The notes below the pieces were generated by a model. The model made no database searches, was not told where the DNA came from, and worked only from the letters and a program-made list of their open reading frames with translations. Both the position numbers and the translations under genes were made by a program. A stretch of DNA of 64,000 nucleotides from Lophius americanus (taxonomy: Eukaryota; Chordata; Actinopteri; Lophiiformes; Lophiidae): contig JBBDHG010000024.1 in the NCBI GenBank assembly GCA_037951165.1, forward strand, positions 5,175,001 through 5,239,000, given 5' to 3'. Below are positions 50,691-61,000 of this stretch, one piece after another. Each line of letters opens with the position of its first letter. Position 1 is the stretch's first letter.

Positions 50691-51759
50691 ACTAACTCAA
50701 ATGTTTGAGGTGAGTTAATTTGAGTGAGTTAGTAAGTTGAACTCCTTTTGAGTTTTGTATGTTTAGAAAGTACTTGACATGAGAATGTCCCATTCTGTTG
50801 AGTGGGCAGCTTCTATTCTAGAGGTTATTTTATAAAAAATGTTTTTTAAATCCCACTCTGTGTTCTGATTTGCAGCGTTAACCCAGGCTTCATGATAAGA
50901 ACAGTTTGTCATTCTTGCTTTGCTGTGTTGGCACGCCTTACTCAAGGAAACCAGTTACCAAGTGACAAAAGACAAACATAAGAACCAAACAAGAGGCAAC
51001 TGAAGCAACGCATAGGCCTGTGAGTATTCTAAATGTAGAAAAAGTTAAATTACTGAATAATACTGTATATGTTGTTTTAATTATGTTAATATATTGAACA
51101 AAAAAAATAGCAATATATGGCTGTCAAGTTGTATATGGCTTCATTGTAAAATATATTCAATATGGAAAATGGCCTGGTGAGATCAAAAGGACACATGTGA
51201 TAACTCGGTCTTCTCTCATCCTTTTCTAAGAATCTTATTTATCATAGTTTAAATCAGGTTGATAACCTTCAAAGAAATAAGATAAAATGCAAATAATATA
51301 AGTAAATTCCCGTAATTATAACTTCAAAATATCTCTGTACTGAATCAGGATCAGAGCAAAATAAGAAAAACAACATTGTCTTATAGTGTTTGCTTTTAGC
51401 ATTATCTCAGAATATACAAAGTACCACTGTGCATTTAAATAAATTAATAAAGTTGACTTGCACTGCATTTTACCACAACTTAAAAGTAATGGCATAACAA
51501 ATTAACTGTATTTTAACTCAAATTATTGCCACATCAACATTCTGTAATTTAACTGATATTGTGAGTTATGTACTCCATACCAGCAGTGTCTTTTTAATCA
51601 ACCATGAGCTTTCCATCTTCAGTCTTTGTCTCTTTGTTAAGATGCTGGTTACAGAGCAGGTATTATACCGTCCCTTTAATGAGCACTGTGATCAGTTGTT
51701 TATTCATCTCTCGTGAGCCAATCCAAGTTCCACTGGAAAAGGAGGCTGATGTCATCTGA
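50691..51759. other. Intergenic, no recognised content
   Basis: AT-rich DNA between the LINE fragment and the SINE-like head, with no gene recognised. A fam81b 5' UTR exon may hide here. Confidence 0.4.
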
Positions 51760-51830
51760 AGATAGTTCAGTAGGTAGAGAACAGGTCCCTGGACTCCAGC
51801 GATGCAGGTTCCAAACTCAGGCTGAGTCTT
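51760..51830 (+). repeat. tRNA-derived SINE head (degenerate)
   Basis: An A-box-like TAGTTCAGTAGG at 51763-51774 and a B-box-like GGTTCCAAACTC near 51808 are spaced as in tRNA-derived promoters. No cloverleaf can be completed, so a SINE remnant or tRNA pseudogene is likelier than a working tRNA gene. Confidence 0.5.
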
Positions 51831-51989
51831 TCAGGCATCCTCAGGTGTTTCACTACTAATTGTTTTGGAGTAACTTAAAAGTGGGTCTTTATATTCTCAG
51901 AGCAGAATAGAGAGCAATAATATATTTAATAAAGCCAACACATTTGGGTAAAAATGCCAAATTATGTCATATGTTTTACTTCTTTTTAG

Positions 51990-52042
51990 ACCAAAAGAAT
52001 GTCAGGGGAATCACAGCTGCAGCCCCGTCAGCTTCACCCCAG
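51990..52042 (+). CDS. fam81b: fam81b exon 1 (start codon exon)
   Basis: The acceptor TCTTTTTAG ends at 51989 and the donor GTAACT starts at 52043. Coding begins at the ATG at 51999 and supplies 14 codons plus two bases (CCC AG), which join the first G of the next exon to make Arg. The three codons before the ATG are also open, so a longer N-terminus from an unseen upstream exon is possible. An upstream 5' UTR exon is implied by the acceptor but was not found. Confidence 0.65.
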
Positions 52043-55000
52043 GTAACTCTTCCTATTGATTTTGACCTCTTACACCTTAATAATGCCACATTTCCCAGTT
52101 CATACGGGTTATTTATTCATTTCTGTGTTGGTGAACAGAAATCATTTCTATTTCTCTTTGCCAATGGCATGGAAATACGTTTATGTGACCTTTCTTACAC
52201 CGCTGTGAATCACACAGATCATAATTATCCTTAATCCACACTGGCAAAATTCAAGGTTGCGCAGCATGAACAGGGACATGTTGCTGGGAAATCTGGTTGG
52301 AGGATGACCCGACTGTTGCGCATCATTCTGGATGAATTAATCCTTAATTGAAATAATTCATTGAAAATGCCATTCCTCCTCTGCTAGGAAATCTATTCTC
52401 GACTTTTTGACCCTTAAATACAAAAATATATCATATTGAGCTCTTAAAATTTTGGATGGTTGTGCTTGTGATTGAGGCCTGATGTCTTGGAGGGCCGTCT
52501 GAGCGGTCAGGAGAGGACACTGTCTGTGCTGCTGGAGCAGGCTTTCAGGATCAAAGAAGAGGTGGCAGGAGGTCTGCGGGCCACCCAGGGCTCCCTCCAG
52601 TCTGAGGCTCTCTCCCGCAAGCTGCTAGAGAATCACATACAGACCGTCACTCACATTGTGAAGCAGCTTAGCCTGGACATTCAGGTATACAAGATGGCGA
52701 ATGGTGGAGTTTATTTGGTAATTAAGTGTAACATTCTGTAGCCTTAACATTTTTCTAAATATCTTAACCATTTCAGGCATAGCGGTCAATACAGAGGACA
52801 GCTATTCTGAAGCCATTTCTAGTGTATTCATGGGTGTTGGTGGTATAATTTTCCATCAGGCACGTCACTGGTTGTGAGTGAGTCAACGGAAAAATTCAGG
52901 AGGGGAGGTGGGAAGGGGATGGGGAGTCGATAATAAGTGGCTGAATAAAGGAGTAGAAGGAGAGAGGGGGGAGGCAAGGGAGTCATGTTCAACGAGGTTC
53001 AATATATATATATTCTTGCATTGAATTGAACTTTATGTTATTTACTTCATTCATATTTCCTCCGCTGAATGCTTGACTCCTCGTCTGTCTGGAAATATCT
53101 TAAATTGAAAATGTGTGTTTTCAGCAAATGTAACATTAAATAGTTTGTTTATAGGGGGAAAAAAAAATCTCAATTGAAGTTGTATTCATGCATGACAGCA
53201 TTGGATGATTGTCACAATGGTGGCCACATTCTGAAAATGAAACGTCTTCTTACAAGAGAAATGTAATACATTTCTATATAATAAAAACATTTTCCCTGTT
53301 TTTCTGAATTGACAAGATAATTATTTTATTAATTCAGACATGCTGCATATGTAATTGCACAATTAACAATAAAAAGAATAATAAAAATACCTCTAAAAGT
53401 AACAGACGGCACAAAACTTCATATTGCACAGAACAGAGTTACAAATAATACATTGCTTTAAATAACAAAATCATTGAAGTTTGTGTGGCTACTTTTTCCC
53501 TGCTCGTTCTCTTCATTTTGTCTATTTGTATGTGTAGCACTGAGATATATTCCTAGAATCTGAAAGCCGTTTCAATCAGACTTGTGGCAGTAGAAATGAT
53601 ACATTGAAAGATTGAATAGAGAGAATGTGGCAGTGTCAGACTCCCCATTTATAAAAGATACTAAATAGAGTAGAAGTAGAAGTAAACAGACTGTTGATTA
53701 GAACAAGAGAAACAACAGATAGTCATATTTGCTCCAGTGATAAGCCAGAGACTTTTCTCCTTGATGCTGGGTTATCAGAGATTTCCGTGAGCATGTGGGA
53801 GTGGCCTTACCAATAATCACTCATTGTATAGGTGGTGGAGACATTCCAGGCTGTGTGAGTTAAAGGGATAGATATTCTATTCAACCGTTCCTGTCCAGTC
53901 GAATCCAATGATTTTATCTATCCATTCATTCATTTTCCGTAACTTCTTGGTATGGGCTGGGTCTGGAAAAAGGTCTCAGATGGATTTGAACCCCAGAGCC
54001 TTCTCGCTGTTTGGATTCTTTAACATAACAAATATCATCTCTTTGGTCTAAATAGGTTCTAGAGAGACGGACGACCCAGCAGGACTCTGTCACCAATGGA
54101 ACCGCAATGGCCGTTCAAACCCTGGAACAGAAAGTCATTGCATTCATTGGAGATCTGAGAGGAAGAGTAGCAAGGTAAGGTTAGCAGGCCTGGGTCATCT
54201 GATGTTGACGAGCCAGCATGATTTATACTGAAATATGATGCACTAGTGATCAGACTGATTAACACCTCCTCTTGATATCCAACTTGTTTTCCCCTTCCTA
54301 TTATAAAGGGATATCGTTTGGCCTTCGTCATGTCTGGCAAGTTGTATCGGCTCACAACTTGTACACCAGGGTGGCTTTGCTCCTCAGACCCTCACAGACA
54401 CAAACCCTAATTATTTATGTTCTCACTAGAAAGAACTCAGAAGGCTCATTAGCACATGTTCATTTAGTTGTGTCTGTACCGATGCACTTATCCCACTGAG
54501 TGGCTGATGAAGAAGCCGTTATTTTAAGGTTCTGCTTCATTAGGCGCTGGTGTTTTGGCTGCGTAGCTATGATTCTGAATTATTTGAACACATCTGGAGA
54601 CAATATATGTGACACAACATAATTTATTATCAGACAGTAGAGCGAAGATGGCACGTTATTCTGTGTACACCCTGCATCCTCCATGTTACATATCCTATCA
54701 ATTGTGAGAGAGGATATTGACCATCACTCTACAGACAGCTGATTTATGAGCTTATAAATGTTGTAGTGGAAACCGTCCCGGTCTAATGACCTCTGGTAAA
54801 AGGTCATAAATAATCAAGTATGGGGAGGGTTCTTCAAATACTGTAGAGGTCTAGAGCTGAATTTCATACTTCACATTCTATATTTAGCTGCTGGAATTGA
54901 TAGTTGAGCATATGTTATCATAAATATTATATTAACACCCACACACAGTAAACTTTCCAGAGAGAGAAGAAGACTATTTGCCTGTTGCATGATAGCATAT

Positions 55001-58000
55001 CAAATTTAGGAGGAAGGAAGAGAGCTGTCTTATAGTTCTCATACCAAGGGTCAGCACAATTCCCTGTTTGTTTCCCAAACTGAACGGCGAATTGAAAAAA
55101 TGAATTACCTCATGAGAGCAGCAGCAAAGCACTATTACCCCAATATGCTGACTACATTTGGTGATAACTCTTTTATATTGGTTTAGTAATAATATTGGTT
55201 GTTATGTTTTGTATGGATGTTCATCGGTAGTAAAAACATTTATCCACTACAATAATCAACTGTGTTTGCTCAGCTTTCGGATGACGACCTATCACTTTAG
55301 ATTTAGCAGAGCATTCTTTGGTGTACATAAGCTTGTCATTGACAGCATTGATAAGAACAGCTGTCTGCACTTGCCCCCCCAACATCTCATTCATTGTCCT
55401 GTCATCACACATTTACCCATCTAGTTCCTATCTGACAATTCTCATACAGTGGTTATTTCCCCACTCATTGGCTCAGGTGTGATTCCAACATCTGCTCGCT
55501 CAAAGCTGATGAGAGCACCGTGGATCGACAGCTGATCAGGCTGAAGCAGGAGGTGGAAGAGCTCCGGTGCGCAGTAGATGCTCGGTTTAAAGTGCTGGGA
55601 GACAAGGTGAGAGACGGGCATCGGTGCTGACAAAGGGTTTGGTATATAAAATGTAAAATAAACAGTTGACCGTTTAACAGTGACCTCTAAAAGTGACTCT
55701 ATAGTTTGCAAACTTGTAAATTCATCATTTTTCTTCCACCTATCTGGAGTCGGCTCGCAGCGGCAGGAGGCCAAGCCGGGTATTCCAGCTGTCCCTATCC
55801 CCAGTAATGCTCTCAAGCTTATCTTAAGGGTTCGTGGATCGCTTCCAGACCAGATGAGAATTACATTTACCATCGATTAAAAATAGATTCAGCAACTTCT
55901 TGGTCTGCCACGGGGGTCACCTCCATTGGTCCATTTCCCGTAAGGTCAAAGATATGTAAACAACTTTTCTGGAGACGGCAGCAACAAACTCAACGCGTTT
56001 ACGGCAGAGAATCTCATTCACATGTCTATTTCTATAATAACATAATAGTCTGTTATTATATGTTAGTGCGTTCACTCAATTTATAAAAATTTCAACAACT
56101 ATTGATGGCATATTTATTTAATTTTTTCATTCTGGGATGAATCCACTGGAATGCCACAAAATTTTGCGGCTGAGGTTTTCTTTGGCGATTTTGACGTTTT
56201 TGTTTCCAACGAAATATCCCAGGAATCTTTGGATGGACTATTTTGGTCTGATTCTCTTGATTCTCTTCTTTTCAATTAGCAAATCATCAGGAAAATCAGC
56301 GTTTAGAAATATCTGGAAGTTATTGTGAGCATGTAAGCATGCCACTATTAGCATTTATGCAAGCACCACTTGGCATGCGTATAGACTCAAAGACTCATTA
56401 GTATGCTAGAAGACTTTTGATCTTGTTACTATGTTTCTTAAATGATGTTTTATTACACTAAGTAGCTTACTCCTTGCCCCCTCTCCATCTGAACACACGC
56501 ACAGCCTTAAAGCCTTGAATGCATCTGCATAATCCACTCTCTCAGGGAATCATTTTTTCGTTTATGTTATATTGGCCAAAAGTGGGATCACAACCTTTTA
56601 AATACTGCATGCTTTTAAATGAGTAACGGTTGGCAGGTGTTGAAGTTAACAGCTGCTGTGTTTGACCAGCCTTGTCAAACAGAATTAACCACAAACAGAC
56701 TGAAAAAATATGGTTAGATATGAAATATATCCAATTGGTGATTCAAGGTCTCTCCTAGCTTTTTATGGATACATCAAAATAATGTAATATATAATAATGG
56801 TTTCCGTCAATTTGCAAAATATGAAACCAATCACAGCTGCACTCAACACACACTCACTCTCATTGATTCTACCTGCACTGGTTTCTGGCGGTGGCAAAGG
56901 GTGGTCAATCATTGTGATGAGAGCATAGAGCAATGGTCAAGCATGTATTTTAAAGATGATTGAAAACGCAGAGAAAGTGGGTCACTGCTGATATGGCTCG
57001 TCCTAACTGGCCAGTCCAAGGTAAAATCATGGAGCCTGCAGAAACCAAGGTTCCTTTATAATATGTTAGTGCATTTTATTTTTATTTCAGCTTGATCATA
57101 ACCTTGGGAGACTGGAGGTCGCTTTGTCAGAGCATTCCCAAGGTCAGCGGAGATCCATGTCTGACCTGCATGCAGAAATTAAGCTACTTGAAGACAAGTA
57201 AGGCCATCAATTAAAGTGTAATTAAAGAGTAATGAAGGGTTTTTATCCTTCTAGGAATCCACCTGATGATTAAATCTATATTTTGTTGAAAAAAGTACAG
57301 TCAGTTTAAAGTTTTATTACGATATCAATATTTACAATTCTGTCCGTCTACCCTAGCCGTATCTGACAGTAATATGCTACCTCAGTAATGAGAGCAACAG
57401 GGCAATATAAAGGGCAACTTTTTAAGATTAACAATGGATGTTTTTTCACTGCTGATGAATTATCTTTGCACTACTTACCGTTTTTGTTGAGACGCCCCAA
57501 GACAGAGGAACCAAAGAACTAACTATGTTGTATTCTCAATAACTATGGACTGACTCAGTATGTGACGGAACCAACACACAACAATGGACACACTCTAACC
57601 CTGATGTTGCTCTCTCAGATCCTTCCTGTATTTTCTTTGAGAGCACTATCTCTGGGCAGGTTAATGTCCAAACAGAACTAATCACAAGAGGACACATCGC
57701 TGAAAACACAAGTGATATGTTTATTCGGAACGCTGAATTTATGGACATTTTCAATTTTTAAATAACAATGTTTTTGATGTCATTGCATCTGCAAAGGTGG
57801 AAGTGGTCTCTGGTTAAAAAAAAAAAAAAAAAAAAGCTCTCCATGCTGAAGTGCAACATTGGTCAGAAAAGATAAAAGAAAGTCTCTTTTATCTGAAGGT
57901 GGATGGTGAAAAACAAATCCATGAAATCTTTGAAGAGAAACTTCACAACTATAATTTGAAAACTTATGAATACAAGGCAAGCTTTCTTTTTCTTACATAA

Positions 58001-61000
58001 CTGGATCAAACTCCTAAAAAACTGCAGGTCTGCTATAACTCTCAGTTCTTTTTGAACCAAGGTTTAAAATAACCTTTATTGATGGCACTTATGCAATCAG
58101 TTCATTACTCAGTTATAACTCTTCATTAACTTTTAGTCTAGTATCTCCAATATATTATATTTCCTACTCTAATACTTTTAAACCCTGAATAATCTTTATT
58201 TTTATTTTGTTGTTGTTTTTGAAATGTTTTTTGCAAATAAACTTATCATGACGTGCCTGAACTCACAACCAGCATTGCCTTAGTCAGTCTCCTTGAGACC
58301 GTATTGATCTAATTTCATTCACTCACGTTTTCATGATTTAGGTTGAAAAAAGAAACAAAAATGAAGTTTGTATCATCATAATTACTTCTTACTAATCTGT
58401 GAAAGAATTAATAGTACAGTCGTGTGTCTTTGTCTCATCTTTGTATCTGGTGACTTTATAGGATGTCAGGTGAGCTTAAGGAGGCCAAGGAGGAGGCAAA
58501 CTCACTGCGGAACCGGACAGACCAAGAGCTCAGTTCAGTCCAACTCTGCACAAAACTGCAGGATCAAATGGTATCGTAGTCGTCAGCTTGATCCACAATT
58601 TTTTGCAGCGTTGTCCACAATGACAAAATGCAAAGCAGACCTCATTCAAAAATGGCATATTTGAAAAAGTTGTCTCTTTGCCTCTACTGTCAACAGGTTT
58701 CTCGTGTCTCAGTAATCCTTTTGTCACAATCTGAAAGCGTCATATTTGAGTGATGTGTAGTTGGTAGTTAGGTGGACAGATGCTGTGCATTGAAGTGCAA
58801 GGTTGTTGTCCAGCGTGCCAAATGGGACATTTTTAAGCATCAATGTAATGTCAAAATGAATAATGAGATTAACTCGTTAAAGGCCTGTTCAACTGTTTTG
58901 GTTATGCACATTTTGAGCACAGTTCTTCCCACTTCTGCAATTTTATCTCCAATTTTGTCTCCTTTTATTAGTCGTGTCAAAAATCTGAAAAAATATGTCC
59001 CTAACACATTGTCACTGCAAAAATCAACATATAAAAATAGACTGTCCATCAAACTCTTCCTGTTTTTCTACAGTCAAATACTGCAGAATTTTCTTCCTTT
59101 TTCTTCCTTACTGCCATTAGGAAGAAAAAGGACGCTCAGGACTCATCACAAATGTGAGATTTAGGAAAAATTAATGATGAATATTTCTTTATTTTTATCT
59201 ATTTAACCTTTTTTTTTTTTACAAGGAAAGTTTCACTGAAATTAAAAATCTCTTTTTCAAGGGCATCCTGGCAAAGAAATGCGACATCACACAAAGTTAC
59301 AGACATACAGAACACATTCAGATAACAAATCACATGTAAGTATGTAATGTAATGTAAGTATGAAATATACATGTTTTTTTGTTCAGCTACAGGCAGAGTC
59401 TTTATTAACAGACCAGCTACGTGCTCTGGAGGCCCGTATGGAGCAGTTTGAGACTCAGCTGACTCAGGCAGACCTGCGTCACACAGCTCACCTGAAATTT
59501 TCTGAAACCAAGCTTAGCAAAATAATGACCTCAATGGAGAGTAATCTTCATGAGGAGCTGCAGCTGCTCAAACAGGAATACCACAAAGGTGAGTTATCAG
59601 TGTCTGTAACCTGCTGTCAGCAGTGAGTAAACACGCACATACCGCATGAGCCTTCACATATACATCAAGGAAAAAATGCACACATAGGAAAAGCTTCACA
59701 AATACATACATCAGTCATAAACAGAGGCAACGGAACTGCTTTATAGTATGGTTTGTATCCTTTGCCGACAAGTGCAAGTTGATGTTCCAATTAATGAGAG
59801 TTGTCTGGAATAGAGCACAGGAAGGGCACTAACTTAAAAGTAACACTTCCTTTAGTACATGTATACAAACTGTTTCATCAAAGAAGGGCATTATTAAGAA
59901 TACGGACAACCACAGTGTTATGTTGATTCATTTATATTTCTGTTCTCTACAGTGCTGTCTATCTCTATCTATCTGTATCAGATCTTCAAACAGCATTTAA
60001 TGTAAAAAAAAAAAAAAAAAAGCAACCCAAGTGAACACACAATGTCATTTTAAATGATATAATATAAGAGGGGCTTCTTCCAGTGCCTTTAGGGAACAAG
60101 CCTCCAGTAAGGGACCCAACATGCTACACAGCCTAGAACTGCAGAACATGGAATGAAAGGGGCATACAACTCCATCATGGGGCTAAAGAACTAATCATTA
60201 TGGGGAAACACAACATCCACTGACGTGGAGAGAAAATGTTGGACAGACTTAATACAGAGTATGACTCCCTGGGCTCACTGAAAAAGTCCAATCTGAAAAA
60301 ACTCTCTACTCACTATGCCTACTGCCACCAGAGAATATACAACACAAATGCAGAGTGGTTAGGGAACCTCACAACACACCACAGGAGGCAGATATCCAAC
60401 AACTAGAGTCAGACATGAGGAGCCGGACAGCACCAGGACATGATCCACACCTCCATCATCGTATGGGAGCACAAATGACTGCGCTGAAGCTGAGCTGAAT
60501 AGGTACACAAGCATCAGAAAGGCAACGCTTGAGGTCAGAGCATCAGCTACTAGTCGACAGGGCCAATCACCCAAAACTCTAACACTAAGCATACCAACCT
60601 GAACACAGACAAGCACTGACAAGGGGTTGATGGGACTGCAAGCGTTCAGGTGTCCACTGGCAGTTGACAGGGGGCAGAGGAGGGGAGAGTTGTGGCAATC
60701 CCAGCAGACTGTGAAATCAGGAAGGAGCAGGAAAAGACTGAGAATAGCCAGGGGCTGAAGAAACCGCTAGAACACAGGTGAAGGGTGAACGCAAGTGTGG
60801 TCCCAGTGCAGCAAGTAACAGAGGCCACAAGGCTTTGACCCCCAAACTCATAGAATGGTTCCAGCGGATCCAAGGTACAACATCTGTGGTCTCTCACCTG
60901 AAAAGTGTGGTTCTAGGAATCGTTAAGATAATAGTGTGCACAACCCTTAAACTCCCAGGCCTCTGGTAGAGGATCTGAGCTTAAAGAAGACACACACCTA

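Noticed and set aside
51760..51830. Functional tRNA gene
   Set aside because: A- and B-box-like motifs are present, but both deviate from consensus and no cloverleaf stems can be paired.
58772..59164. 130-codon frame inside fam81b intron 6
   Set aside because: It does not match FAM81 proteins. Including it would break exon phase.
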